NCBI GenBank assembly: GCA_016717855.1
Contig: JADKEV010000007.1
Span: 11,001 to 75,000, forward strand
Origin: Betaproteobacteria bacterium
GTDB taxonomy: Bacteria; Pseudomonadota; Gammaproteobacteria; Burkholderiales; Casimicrobiaceae
Direction of reading: 5' to 3'
Length of the DNA: 64,000 nucleotides
Shown here: one piece after another, positions 16,610 to 25,995 of the stretch
How positions within the stretch are numbered: position 1 is the first letter of the stretch
How the letters are laid out: every line of letters begins with the position of its first letter
Program-made: the position numbers and the translations under genes
Notes under the pieces: model-generated
Told to the model about the DNA's origin: nothing
The model's input: only the letters and a program-made list of their open reading frames with translations
Database searches by the model: none

Positions 16610-17467
16610 ATGCAGAATGCCCTGGAAGTCCGCTACGTCCTGCCGCGGTCCAACCGCCGCAACGCCAATCCGCCCCTGCTGTTCATCCACGGCGCCTACT
16701 GCGACGCCTGGTGCTGGGAGGTCCACCTGCTGCCCTGGTTCGCCGCCGCGGGCTATCCCGCGTACGCGCTGTCGCTGCGCGGCCATGGCAAGAGCCCGGG
16801 CCGCGACGACCTGGGCTCGCTGCATCTGACGGACTACATGGACGACATCCGCAATGTCGTCGCGGAACTGCCGGCGCGGCCGGTACTGATCGGGCATTCG
16901 ATGGGTGCGACGCTGGTCGAGCGCCTGATTGCCGAAGAGACCTTTCCCGGGGCCGCGCTGGTCTGCCCGGTGCCGCCGGCGGGGTTGTTGCCGGTGCTCA
17001 CGCGCCTGTGGTGGGGACGCCCGGACTTCTTCTGGCACGCGCAGAAACTGCATCGCGGCGCCATCGATCCGGTGGCGATGTCGACGCTGCGCGAGTTCTA
17101 TTTCACGACGCATGCGCCGCCGGAAGTCCTGGCGGGCGCCATGCGCCACCTTTCCCCCGAGTCGCCGCAGGCCGTGATGGAACTCGCCTGGCGCGGCCTG
17201 TCGGCGCGCGCGGAGGAGCACGACACGCCGGTGTGCGTGCTCGCGGCGGGCGACGATGCGCTGTTCACGCCCGACGAAGTGCAGGCGACTGCCGCGCGCC
17301 ACGGCGTCGAAGCGACGGTTCTGCCCGGGCTTCCGCACATGCTCATGCTCGAACCTGGATGGGAACGGCTGGCCGAGGCGCTGCGCGACTGGATCAGGCG
17401 TTCGGTGCGTGCTCCACGCTCCGCGGCTGCGGCGAGCCGCGCTGGTGGCGACCCACGAACGCGATAA
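16610..17467 (+). CDS. Alpha/beta hydrolase
   Basis: A 285-residue cytoplasmic alpha/beta-hydrolase. The oxyanion region is FIHGAYCDAWCWEVHLLPWF, the strand-turn LSLRGHGKSPG follows, and the nucleophile elbow is GHSMG (Ser at about residue 96). The acid is probably in LAAGDDALFTPDE and the catalytic His in LPGLPHMLMLEPGW. No signal peptide. Substrate unknown; esterase, lactonase or thioesterase are all possible. Its last 74 bases overlap the 3' end of the convergent GGDEF-EAL gene, and its final 20 residues (SVRAPRSAAAASRAGGDP) look like non-conserved tail. Confidence 0.83.
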   Translation: MQNALEVRYVLPRSNRRNANPPLLFIHGAYCDAWCWEVHLLPWFAAAGYPAYALSLRGHGKSPGRDDLGSLHLTDYMDDIRNVVAELPARPVLIGHSMGATLVERLIAEETFPGAALVCPVPPAGLLPVLTRLWWGRPDFFWHAQKLHRGAIDPVAMSTLREFYFTTHAPPEVLAGAMRHLSPESPQAVMELAWRGLSARAEEHDTPVCVLAAGDDALFTPDEVQATAARHGVEATVLPGLPHMLMLEPGWERLAEALRDWIRRSVRAPRSAAAASRAGGDPRTR

Positions 17468-19943
17468 AGGCCGCCGAATCCAGCGGTTCGCTGAAGTAGT
17501 GCCCCTGGTAGTAGTCGCACCCGCGCTCGGTCAGGAACGCCAGCTGTTCGGCGGTTTCGACGCCTTCGGCGACGACGTCGAGCCCCAGGCTGTGCGCCAG
17601 CGCGATGATCGCCGCGGTGATCGCCTTGTCGTCCGGATCCGTCGTGATATCGCGGATGAATGACTGATCGATCTTCAGCGTGTCGATGGGCAGGCGCTTC
17701 AGGTGCACCAGGCTCGAATAGCCGGTCCCGAAATCGTCGATCGCCACGCGCACGCCCAATTCGCGTTCGAGCTGCAGCACGCGGCCGACGGTCTCGGCGT
17801 CGTAAAGCACGCTGGTTTCGGTGACCTCGAACTCGACCCGGCGCGGATCGACGCCGGTTTCGGCGAATATCTTCTGGATCCGCGCGGCGAAGCCGGTGTC
17901 GCGAAACTGGCGGACCGACAGGTTGATGGCAATGGTCATTTCCTCCAGTCCCGCCGCCGCCCATTGCCGCGTTTCCAGGCAGGCTTGCTTGAGCACCCAG
18001 TCGCCCATGATGTCGATCAGCCCGGACTCCTCGGCCAGCGGGATGAAACGGTTGGGCGGCACGTCGCCCAGGACCGGGTCGCGCCAGCGCAGCAATGCCT
18101 CGGCGCCGACGATGCGGCCGGTCGCGACCTCGACCTTCGGCTGGTACTTCACGCCCAGATCTTCGTTCTTGACCGCCCACCGCAACGCGGTCTCCAGCGC
18201 CATCTGCTCCTGCTGCTGCGCCCCCATTTCCTGCGCGAAGAACTGGTACACGTTCTTGCCGGCGTCCTTGGCGCGATACATCGCCACGTCGGCGTTCTTG
18301 AGCAGCGTGTCCGGATCGTCGCCGTCGTCGGGAAAGATGGCCAGCCCGATGCTGGCGCTGACATGGACGGCGTGGCCGTGGACCCAGTACGGCTGCTGGA
18401 TGACCTCGAGCAGCTTGCCCGCCACTTCGGCCGCGCCCTCGGCGTTCTCCAGGTTCTCGAGCAGGACGGTGAATTCGTCGCCGCCCAGCCGCGCCAGGAA
18501 GTCGCCCTTGCGCAGCGCCATGCCCAGGCGCCTGCCTATCATCCGCAGCAACTCGTCGCCCATCCGGTGGCCCAGCGAATCGTTGACGTTCTTGAAGCGG
18601 TCGAGATCGATGAACAGGACCGCCACCTGCCGCTGCCGGTGGCGCGCCCGGTCCAGCGTTTCGGCCAGATGCAATTGCAGCAGGACCCGGTTGGGCAGCC
18701 CGGTCAGGGCGTCGTGCGTGGCCATCGCCTCGAGTTTCTCCTGGGCGTCTACGCGGTCCGACACGTTTTGCGCGAACGACAGGATGGAGAGCAGGCCGCC
18801 GTCCTCGTCGCGCAGCACCGAGTTGTGCCACTCGCACCAGATGACGGAGCCGTCCTTGCAGACATTGCGGTTCATGCTCGTGGTCGAGCTGCGCTCGCCG
18901 CGCAGCATGGCCTGGATGACCAGGTCGACCTGCGGCACGTCGGCGCCGAAGACCATCTTCCAGTCCTGCAGCGACGTTCCGAGCACTTCCTCGGCCTTCC
19001 ACCCGAAGATCGTCTCGGCGCGGGGCGACCAGCGGATCAGGTTCAGGTCCCGGTTCCACTCGACCACCGCCATCGGCGTGTTCTCGATGTGCGACGAGAG
19101 CACCCAGTTGATCCGGTGCACGGCGGCCTCGCTCTCCTTCTGGGCGTGGATGTCGTTGAGCAGGACGAACACGCCGCGCACCGGCCCCTCGCCCTCCCGG
19201 TGCGGGACCAGCCGCACCTGCATCCAGCGGGCGGGGCGCGTCGCGAACGGCGTCAGCCGTTCGTACTCGATCTGCTGCCCCCGCATGGCGCGCGCGAGCA
19301 GTTCCGCCTGCCGCTCGAAATCATCGGGCGGCGAAATCTCGCGCAGGCCCCGCCCCTGGATCTGGTCGAGTTCGATTTCGCTGAACTCGACGAACGCGCG
19401 ATTCACGTACTCGTAGCGCATCGCGCTGTCGATGTAGGCGACCGGCGTCGGGATGCTGTCCATGAACGCGCGCATCTGCCCTTCGCGCTGCGCCAGCGCC
19501 GCCTGCGTGAGCTTCAGGTCGTGGATGTCGTGGACGACGATGTAGATGCCCTGGAACTTGCCGTCACGGTCGTAATCGGGCACCAGCATGCCGCGGATCC
19601 AGCGCAGCTGTCCGTCGGCGGCGGGGCGGAGCCGTTCGTAGCTCGTCCTCTCGCCCGCCTGCGCCCGCTCGATGACAGGCAGCAGGTAGGCGGCCACCTC
19701 CTCGCCCAGCACGCCGGCCACGGTCTGTCCGATGATCCGCTCCCGGGGCGCCTTGACCGCATCGATGTACGCCTGGTTGACGAAGCTGAAGCGCAGGTCG
19801 GCGTTCAGGTAAGCCAGCGGCTCGGGGGTGTTGTCGGTGAACATCCGGACGTGCCGCTCCGCGTCGCGCAGTGCTTCCTGCGCCCGCTTCAATTCGCGTT
19901 CGGCCATTTCGAAAGGCGGCGGGCTTGTGATGGGCTCGTTCAT
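17394..19943 (-). CDS. PAS-GGDEF-EAL cyclic-di-GMP turnover protein
   Basis: An 849-residue cytoplasmic signalling protein. Three PAS sensor domains (about 31-145, 155-270, 280-400) precede a GGDEF domain with intact GGDEF (487-491) and the product-inhibition I-site RKGD (478-481), then an EAL domain with EALLRW (615-620), the EVTET block and DDFGTGYSS. Both catalytic domains look active, so it may synthesise or degrade c-di-GMP depending on signal. No transmembrane segment is seen, so the PAS domains probably sense redox, heme or small ligands. ATG 19943 has a weak GGGTGA upstream. It overlaps the convergent hydrolase gene by 74 bases. Confidence 0.93.
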   Translation of the reverse strand: MNEPITSPPPFEMAERELKRAQEALRDAERHVRMFTDNTPEPLAYLNADLRFSFVNQAYIDAVKAPRERIIGQTVAGVLGEEVAAYLLPVIERAQAGERTSYERLRPAADGQLRWIRGMLVPDYDRDGKFQGIYIVVHDIHDLKLTQAALAQREGQMRAFMDSIPTPVAYIDSAMRYEYVNRAFVEFSEIELDQIQGRGLREISPPDDFERQAELLARAMRGQQIEYERLTPFATRPARWMQVRLVPHREGEGPVRGVFVLLNDIHAQKESEAAVHRINWVLSSHIENTPMAVVEWNRDLNLIRWSPRAETIFGWKAEEVLGTSLQDWKMVFGADVPQVDLVIQAMLRGERSSTTSMNRNVCKDGSVIWCEWHNSVLRDEDGGLLSILSFAQNVSDRVDAQEKLEAMATHDALTGLPNRVLLQLHLAETLDRARHRQRQVAVLFIDLDRFKNVNDSLGHRMGDELLRMIGRRLGMALRKGDFLARLGGDEFTVLLENLENAEGAAEVAGKLLEVIQQPYWVHGHAVHVSASIGLAIFPDDGDDPDTLLKNADVAMYRAKDAGKNVYQFFAQEMGAQQQEQMALETALRWAVKNEDLGVKYQPKVEVATGRIVGAEALLRWRDPVLGDVPPNRFIPLAEESGLIDIMGDWVLKQACLETRQWAAAGLEEMTIAINLSVRQFRDTGFAARIQKIFAETGVDPRRVEFEVTETSVLYDAETVGRVLQLERELGVRVAIDDFGTGYSSLVHLKRLPIDTLKIDQSFIRDITTDPDDKAITAAIIALAHSLGLDVVAEGVETAEQLAFLTERGCDYYQGHYFSEPLDSAAFIAFVGRHQRGSPQPRSVEHAPNA

Positions 19944-20046
19944 GTCACCCGCACTTTAGCGGAAAAGAGAAGCCCGCCGCAGACTTTCCGCCCGCCGACA
20001 GCCACTCTCATGTGATACGCTAACGCCGACTTCAGGGGGGAAATCC

Positions 20047-21453
20047 GTGTCCAAATTGCCAACTCGCCGCGTGTCAGCCGGCGCGACACTCAATGCCGTC
20101 GCGGGGCTCGCCGCGCTTGCTTTCGGAACCTGCGCCCAGGCTGCCGCCGGAGCCGCGACGGCGATCCCGGCCGTGGCCGGAATTCCGGTCGATTTCCTGC
20201 TCTTTTCGGCCATCCTGATCGGCATCGCGCTGTTTCATCATCACACGCTCAAGATCGCGCTCACCGGGCTGGCCGTGATCACGCTGTACAAGCTGTTCGT
20301 CACCGGGTTCAAGACCGGGCCGGGCGTTGCCGGCCTGGTCGCGCATCTCGGGCACGAGTGGGTGATCCTCACCAACCTGCTCGGGTTGCTGCTGGGATTT
20401 GCGCTGCTCTCCCGGCACTTCGAGGACAGCAAGGTGCCGGCGATCCTGCCGCGTTTCCTGCCCAACGACTGGAAGGGCGGGTTCGTGCTGCTGGCGATGA
20501 TCTGGGTGCTCTCCAGCTTCCTTGACAATATTGCCGCGGCGCTGATCGGCGGGGCCGTCGCCCACCGTCTATCGCGGCAAGGTACACTTGGATATCTGGC
20601 CGCAATCGTCGCCGCCTCGAACGCCGGCGGGTCGTTCAGCGTGGTCGGCGATACCACGACGACGATGATGTGGATCGCCGGTGTCAAGCCCCTGAGCGTG
20701 TTCGAAGCCATCATCGCCGCGAGTTGCGCGTTGGTTGTTTTCGGGATCCCGGCCGCCCGCCAGCAGCAGGCCCACTCGCCCATCGTCATGGAGGCGCCGG
20801 AAGGCGTTAGCGTCGATTGGGCGCGGGTGTTCATCGTCGCCTTCATACTCGTCCTGGCCATTACGGCCAATGTCGTCGTCAATACTTACTTCAACGCGCT
20901 CGCCGACGGTTTCCCTTTCATCGGCGTCGCGGTCTGGGTCGCGTTGCTGCTTTGCGTGCCTTTGCGCCAGCCGGAATGGTCACTGCTACCCGATGCGTTC
21001 AAGGGCACGATTTTCCTGCTCGCGCTGGTGTTGTGCGCCTCGATGATGCCGGTCGAGCGCCTGCCCCCGGCATCCTGGCAAACGGCGTTCGGCCTCGGCT
21101 TCATATCGGCGGTATTCGACAACATCCCGCTCACGGCGCTGGCGCTCAAGCAGGGCGGCTATGACTGGGGATTCCTCGCCTACGCCGTCGGTTTCGGCGG
21201 CTCGATGATCTGGTTCGGCTCCAGCGCCGGCGTGGCGCTGACCAACATGTTTCCGGAGGGCAAGAACGCGCTGGCGTGGATCAAGGGCGGCTGGCACGTG
21301 ATCGTTGCGTACATCATCAGTTACTTCTTCATGCTGCTGGTGCTGGATTGGCAGGGCGCTGCGGGGCGTGGTCGCGGCCATCGCCGGCATTCCCGGCGCG
21401 GCTGCGGCGTTGCCCGGTCTTTGAGCGGACGCCGATGCGCCCCGCCCGGCTGA
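20047..21453 (+). CDS. NhaD/ArsB-type ion transporter (Na+/H+ antiporter or citrate-transporter superfamily)
   Basis: A polytopic inner-membrane protein of 468 residues with about eleven hydrophobic segments. Conserved-looking blocks include LSSFLDNIAAALIGGAVAH and FISAVFDNIPLTALALKQGG, each with an Asp-Asn pair inside a helix typical of the ion-transporter superfamily, plus NAGGSFSVVGDTTTTMMW, which in NhaD proteins lies near the ion path. It probably exchanges Na+ for H+. GTG 20047 is preceded by a GGGGGG run. The 3' end overlaps nhaA by 19 bases, implying co-expression. Its C-terminal 30 residues are Arg-rich and unlike the rest. Confidence 0.8.
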   Translation: MSKLPTRRVSAGATLNAVAGLAALAFGTCAQAAAGAATAIPAVAGIPVDFLLFSAILIGIALFHHHTLKIALTGLAVITLYKLFVTGFKTGPGVAGLVAHLGHEWVILTNLLGLLLGFALLSRHFEDSKVPAILPRFLPNDWKGGFVLLAMIWVLSSFLDNIAAALIGGAVAHRLSRQGTLGYLAAIVAASNAGGSFSVVGDTTTTMMWIAGVKPLSVFEAIIAASCALVVFGIPAARQQQAHSPIVMEAPEGVSVDWARVFIVAFILVLAITANVVVNTYFNALADGFPFIGVAVWVALLLCVPLRQPEWSLLPDAFKGTIFLLALVLCASMMPVERLPPASWQTAFGLGFISAVFDNIPLTALALKQGGYDWGFLAYAVGFGGSMIWFGSSAGVALTNMFPEGKNALAWIKGGWHVIVAYIISYFFMLLVLDWQGAAGRGRGHRRHSRRGCGVARSLSGRRCAPPG

Positions 21454-22598
21454 GCCCGGAGTCGCGGGCGGGGCTGGCGCTGCTGGGGGCGACGCTGGTC
21501 GCGCTGACCCTCGCCAACTCGCCCTTCCACGCGGACTACGAGGTATTTTTCGAGACGCAGCTCGCGTTCAAATTTGGCGAACTCGGGCTCGCCAAGCCGC
21601 TTTTCCTGTGGATCAACGACGGCCTGATGGCGGTGTTCTTTCTCGCCATCGGGATCGAGATCAAGCACGAACTGCTCTCCGGCAATCTCGCCACCCCCAG
21701 GCAGGCCGCCTTGCCCGCCATCGCGGCGGCCGGCGGTGTGCTGGTCCCGGCCCTGGTCTACGGGCTGGTCGCGCGCGACGACCCGGTTGCGCTGCAGGGC
21801 TGGGCCATTCCCGCGGCGACCGACATCGCGTTCGCGCTGGCCGCGTTCAGCGCCTTCAGCAGGCGGGTGCCGCCGGCCCTGAAGGTGTTCCTGACCGCGG
21901 TGGCGGTGCTGGACGACCTCGCCGCGATCGTCATCATCGCGGTGTTCTACACGTCGCGCCTGCAGGCCCCGATGCTCATAGTCGCCGGCGCCGGCATCAT
22001 CGTGCTGATCGCGCTCAATCGCCGCGGCGTCATGCGCACCGCCGCGTACGTCCTGGTCGGCGTCGTCGTATGGGTCGCGGTGCTCAAGTCCGGCGTGCAT
22101 GCAACGCTCGCGGGCATCGCGGTGGGCTTCGCGCTGCCGCATGCGCGGCGTGACGGCACGCCGGGACCGGGCGCGGCCGCCGCGCAGGCGCTGGCGCCCT
22201 GGGTGGCGTTTGCGATCATGCCGCTGTTCGCGCTGGCCAACGCGGGTGTCTCCTTCGCCGGATTCGGCATGGCGGCAGCGTTGAATCCGATCACCCTGGG
22301 CATCGCCGCGGGCCTGCTGGTCGGCAAGCCGGTGGGGGTACTGGGCGCCACGTGGCTGGCGCAGCGTGCGGGCCTGGTCGTGCTGCCGCCGGCCGTCACA
22401 TGGAAGGTCTATGCCGGCGTCGCGGCGTTGTGCGGCATCGGCTTCACCATGAGCCTGTTCATCGGTACTCTGGCCTTTGTCGGCACCGAGCACGACCACA
22501 TGCCGGCAGTGCGCCAAGGCGTGCTGATGGGCTCCGTGCTGTCGGCCCTGCTCGGCTCCGCGATCCTCGGGCTGGCCACGCGGCCGGACAGGCCGTAG
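21435..22598 (+). CDS. nhaA: Na+/H+ antiporter NhaA
   Basis: Electrogenic Na+/H+ antiporter, 387 residues, with the family's dozen membrane helices. The two essential aspartates of helix V appear in FLTAVAVLDDLAAIVIIAVFY. Other family blocks are DGLMAVFFLAIGIEIKHEL near the N-terminus, AIPAATDIAFALA and GIGFTMSLFIGTLAF near the end. ATG 21435 was chosen because the reading frame further upstream is antisense-like and the NhaA fold begins here; the start lies within the preceding transporter gene. It supports sodium and alkaline pH tolerance, together with its partner upstream. Confidence 0.95.
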   Translation: MRPARLSPESRAGLALLGATLVALTLANSPFHADYEVFFETQLAFKFGELGLAKPLFLWINDGLMAVFFLAIGIEIKHELLSGNLATPRQAALPAIAAAGGVLVPALVYGLVARDDPVALQGWAIPAATDIAFALAAFSAFSRRVPPALKVFLTAVAVLDDLAAIVIIAVFYTSRLQAPMLIVAGAGIIVLIALNRRGVMRTAAYVLVGVVVWVAVLKSGVHATLAGIAVGFALPHARRDGTPGPGAAAAQALAPWVAFAIMPLFALANAGVSFAGFGMAAALNPITLGIAAGLLVGKPVGVLGATWLAQRAGLVVLPPAVTWKVYAGVAALCGIGFTMSLFIGTLAFVGTEHDHMPAVRQGVLMGSVLSALLGSAILGLATRPDRP

Positions 22599-22615
22599 CC
22601 GGCCGGCACGCCCGT

Positions 22616-23299
22616 TCAGTCAAGCAGCAGGATATGAACGCGGAACGGCCCGTGCGCCCCCAGCACGATGGTCTGCTCGATATCGCCGGTGCGCGAGGGG
22701 CCGGAGATCATGTTGATCGCGCGCGGCAGGCGTCCCCGCTCGGCCCGCAGCAGCGCGAACATCTCCTCCATGCCGCTGACGAGGCGCGTGGCCGGGACGA
22801 CGGCAATGTGAGTGTCGGGCAGCAGCGTGGTGCCGGTGGGGGTGTCGGCGCCGGAGAGGACCACGACCGTTCCGGTCTCCGCGATGGCGCACCAGGCGCC
22901 GGTGATGCCCAGCCGGTCGCCGCCGGATGTCGGCCGGCACTCGATCTGCAACCCTGCGCCCGCCCAGTCCAGGTCGGCAAACTCCGGCCAGCACACGCCG
23001 GCGCGGTCGGCCCCCTCGATCCGCAACGCGTCCACGTAGCGGCGCACCGCCGCCGGTATCGCCCTGCGGTGGGCCACGCACTCGAGCGTGCTGGACATAT
23101 CCTGCGCGCGCTCCACGAAGCGCGCCGCGAGATCCGCCGGCATGGCTGACCGCGGACCATGGACATGGCGCGCGACATACGCGACCGCCGCGGCGGCCCG
23201 GTTCGGGTCGGGTCCGGTGCGCCGCAGCGCGTGGCGCACGCGCGCCAGGACGTTGTCGCGCGCCGCGGCGTTGGCCAGGGGATCGTCCATACCCGGCAC
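22616..23299 (-). CDS. lutC: LutC-like LUD domain protein, lactate utilization
   Basis: A 227-residue LUD-domain protein. In LutABC the three proteins form an iron-sulfur lactate dehydrogenase system; LutC is the small subunit. Recognised by the LUD signature GITGAWCAIAETGTVVVLSG, the following LLPDTHIAVVPATRLVSGM, and SGPSRTGDIEQTIVLGAHGP near the end. The GTG at 23299 is preferred since GGAAG lies 7 bases upstream; an ATG at 23290 is the alternative. It is separated from lutB by an aminotransferase gene, with only two bases between stop and start, so the four genes form one operon. Confidence 0.9.
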   Translation of the reverse strand: MPGMDDPLANAAARDNVLARVRHALRRTGPDPNRAAAAVAYVARHVHGPRSAMPADLAARFVERAQDMSSTLECVAHRRAIPAAVRRYVDALRIEGADRAGVCWPEFADLDWAGAGLQIECRPTSGGDRLGITGAWCAIAETGTVVVLSGADTPTGTTLLPDTHIAVVPATRLVSGMEEMFALLRAERGRLPRAINMISGPSRTGDIEQTIVLGAHGPFRVHILLLD

Positions 23300-23301
23300 G
23301 G

Positions 23302-24561
23302 CTACTTCCGGTTGCGCGCGATGAAGTCGGCGATGCGCCGGATTCCCGCGCGTATCGCATCATTCGACGCCGCGTAGCTGAAGCGGATGTGCTGGCCCTC
23401 ATCGGGGACGCGGCTGCCGAAGTGGATGTCGGCCAGCACCGCGACACCGGCTTCGTGCAGCAGGCGCTTGCGGAATTCCTCGGAATCGGCACAGCCGGTG
23501 ATCCGGCACGCTTCGCTCACGTTGGGCCAGGCGTAGAACGCCCCACCCGGGGTCTTGCACGAGATGCCCTCAACCTCGTTGAGCAGGCCGACGATCAGGT
23601 CGCGCCGTTCGTGGAAGCTCTTGCGCATCGCCGCCGCCGCATCCTGCGGGCCGTTGATCGCCTCCACCGCCGCCCACTGGCTGATCTGCGACGCGCACGA
23701 GTCGGTATTGGTCACCCAGCGCGTGAACACGGGCGCCAGCGTGCGATTCGCGGCGAAGCCGATCCGCCAGCCGGTCATCGCCCAGGTCTTGGAGGCGCCG
23801 TCGGCGATGATGGTGCGCGGAAGCATGTCGGGGATCTGCGTGATCGAGGCGAACGCGTTGTCGCTGTCGTTGGCCTCGCCACCGCCGGGGGAGTAGATCA
23901 GCCGCGAGTAGATCTCGTCGGCGTAGACCCAGACCTGCGGATGGCGGCGCAGCACCGCGGCGATCGCCTCCAGGTCGGCGCGGGTCAGGATGCCGCCGGT
24001 GGGATTGTGCGGCGTGTTCAGGATCAGCATCCGGGTGCGCGGCGTGATCTTCGCGGCGAGCTCGTCCGGATCGAAGGCAAAGTCGCGCGCCTCGCGCAGA
24101 TAAAGGGGCACAGGCACCGCGCCATGCACCGCGATCTGCGATTCGTAAATCGGGAATCCGGGCACCGGGTAGATGACTTCGTCGCCGGCGCCGGGATCGG
24201 TCACCGACAGCACTGCGTAGGCGATGAACGGCTTCGCGCCGGCCCCGATCACCACGTCGTCGGCGGTGATCGCGTCCGGCCCGGCCAGGCCGCGCATCCG
24301 GTTGATCTCGCGCGCGGCCGCCTCGCGCAGCGGATCGATTCCGGCTGACGGCGTGTAGCCATGCTTGCCCTCGCGGATCGCTGCCACGCCGGCGTCCTGG
24401 ATGTTCACCGGCGTCGGAAAGTCGGGCTGGCCGATGCAGAACGAGATCACGTCCCGGCCCGCGCGGATCAGCTGGTTGACTTCGGCGAGCACGACAAAGG
24501 CGTTCTCGGTGCCGAGGCCTTGCGCCCGGGCGGAAATTGCGGGGAGCTGCATCCTGTCCAT
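23302..24561 (-). CDS. Class I/II pyridoxal-phosphate aminotransferase
   Basis: A 419-residue fold-type I aminotransferase of the aspartate/alanine transaminase group. The PLP lysine is in GASKTWAMTGWRIGF, the ring-stacking and phosphate region in YTPSAGIDPLREAAAREI, and the NPTGG turn in LNTPHNPTGGILT. The carboxylate-binding arginine is near the end in HIRFSYAAS. GAGGAA precedes ATG 24561. It sits between lutB and lutC in one tight operon (two bases to each neighbour), which suggests it supplies or consumes pyruvate or a related 2-oxo acid, but this is inference. Substrate preference is not clear from the sequence. Confidence 0.9.
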   Translation of the reverse strand: MDRMQLPAISARAQGLGTENAFVVLAEVNQLIRAGRDVISFCIGQPDFPTPVNIQDAGVAAIREGKHGYTPSAGIDPLREAAAREINRMRGLAGPDAITADDVVIGAGAKPFIAYAVLSVTDPGAGDEVIYPVPGFPIYESQIAVHGAVPVPLYLREARDFAFDPDELAAKITPRTRMLILNTPHNPTGGILTRADLEAIAAVLRRHPQVWVYADEIYSRLIYSPGGGEANDSDNAFASITQIPDMLPRTIIADGASKTWAMTGWRIGFAANRTLAPVFTRWVTNTDSCASQISQWAAVEAINGPQDAAAAMRKSFHERRDLIVGLLNEVEGISCKTPGGAFYAWPNVSEACRITGCADSEEFRKRLLHEAGVAVLADIHFGSRVPDEGQHIRFSYAASNDAIRAGIRRIADFIARNRK

Positions 24562-24563
24562 GT

Positions 24564-25958
24564 TCAGTTCCTCTTCGATTGTGCGTAGAGCTCGCGGAAA
24601 GTCTTGCCCGGTGGCGCCCGCATGTCGCGGCCGCTGGTCCAGCCCTCCGCCAGCGGCAGCTTACGGATGTAGCCGTCGGCGCCGCCCATCCAGCGCAGTG
24701 CCCGCGCGGCGATCTTCGTCCCCAGCGCATACAGTGCCGGGCGCTGTGCGACCCAGGACCAGAGCCGGAACCCGGCGCGCTCGGACCAGGGCCTGAGGCC
24801 GCGCTCGACCTGCTTTTCGCGCAGCGTGCGCAGGAGGTCCGGCAGCGGGATCTTCACCGGGCAGACGACGCCGCACTGGTTGCAAAGCGTCGACGCGTGC
24901 GGCAGCGGCAGCGCATTCTCGAGCCCGACGTACATCGGCGTGAGCACCGAGCCGATCGGTCCCGGATACACCCAGCCGTACGCATGGCCGCCGATGTTCT
25001 GGTAGACCGGGCAGTGGTTCATGCAGGCGCCGCAGCGTATGCAGCGGAGCGCCGCGCGCAGGTCGGAGTCGAGCACGCCGGTGCGCCCCGCATCGACCAG
25101 GATGAAGTACATGTGCCCGGCGCCGTGGAACTCGCCCGCGCCGCGGACACCGGTCAGGATGTCGACGTAGTTGCTGATCGACTGGCCGGTCGCCGAGCGC
25201 GCCAGCAGCCGCATCAGCGTCGCGACATCCTCCATCGTCGGCACGATCTTCTCGATGCCGGAGATGGCGACGTGCACCCGGGGCAGCGTGGTGGTCAGCG
25301 TCGCGTTGCCTTCGTTGGTGACCAGCACCACCGAGCCGGTTTCGGCGACGAAGAAATTGCCGCCGGAGACCCCCATGTCCGCGGACAGGTAGTGCTGCCG
25401 CAGCACCTGGCGGGCTTCCATGCACAGCTCGCCGATGTCCGTCTTCCTGGCCGTCCCGTGCCGTTTCGCGAACAGGTCGGAGACTTCCTCCTTGCTCTTG
25501 TGCAGCGCCGGGCCGACGATATGCGAGGGCGCCTCGTAATCGTTGATCTGCAGGATGTACTCGCCGAGGTCGGTTTCGACGACCGAGAGGCCCGCCGCCT
25601 CGATCGCGTGGTCGAGCGCCGATTCCTCGCTGACCATCGACTTCGACTTGATGATCTTGCGCACGGAATGCTTCGCCGCGATCGCCAGCACCAGCCGGTT
25701 GACGTCGGCCGGGGTCTCCGCCCACAGCACCGTCGCGCCGTTCGCCGTCGCGTTCTTCTCGAACATCTCGAGGTACGTGTCCAGGTTGTCGAGCGCGCGC
25801 TGCCGGATTTCGCGCGCGGCCTCGCGCGTGCCTTCGAAATCGTCGAGCTCGGTGATGGCCCGGGCGCGGGCGCCGACAAAGCGGGTCTTGAACGTGCCCA
25901 GGTTCTTCTGGAGTCCGGCGTCGCCCAGCTTGTCGTGGGCGCGCCGGACGAAATGCAT
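24564..25958 (-). CDS. lutB: LutB-like iron-sulfur protein, lactate utilization
   Basis: Large iron-sulfur subunit of the LutABC lactate oxidation system, about 464 residues. The N-terminal LUD domain contains KIIKSKSMVSEESALDHAIE and GGNFFVAETGSVVLVTNEGN. Two 4Fe-4S motifs follow, CIRCGACMNHCPVY and CNQCGVVCPVKIP. ATG 25958 was chosen because MHFVRRAHDKLGDAGLQ is where family similarity starts; a longer in-frame extension to 26033 would add unmatched residues. It lies 37 bases after lutA and 2 bases before the aminotransferase gene. Confidence 0.93.
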   Translation of the reverse strand: MHFVRRAHDKLGDAGLQKNLGTFKTRFVGARARAITELDDFEGTREAAREIRQRALDNLDTYLEMFEKNATANGATVLWAETPADVNRLVLAIAAKHSVRKIIKSKSMVSEESALDHAIEAAGLSVVETDLGEYILQINDYEAPSHIVGPALHKSKEEVSDLFAKRHGTARKTDIGELCMEARQVLRQHYLSADMGVSGGNFFVAETGSVVLVTNEGNATLTTTLPRVHVAISGIEKIVPTMEDVATLMRLLARSATGQSISNYVDILTGVRGAGEFHGAGHMYFILVDAGRTGVLDSDLRAALRCIRCGACMNHCPVYQNIGGHAYGWVYPGPIGSVLTPMYVGLENALPLPHASTLCNQCGVVCPVKIPLPDLLRTLREKQVERGLRPWSERAGFRLWSWVAQRPALYALGTKIAARALRWMGGADGYIRKLPLAEGWTSGRDMRAPPGKTFRELYAQSKRN

Positions 25959-25995
25959 GGAGGCTACGTGCACGTGTCTCTCCCGGGCCGGCGGC

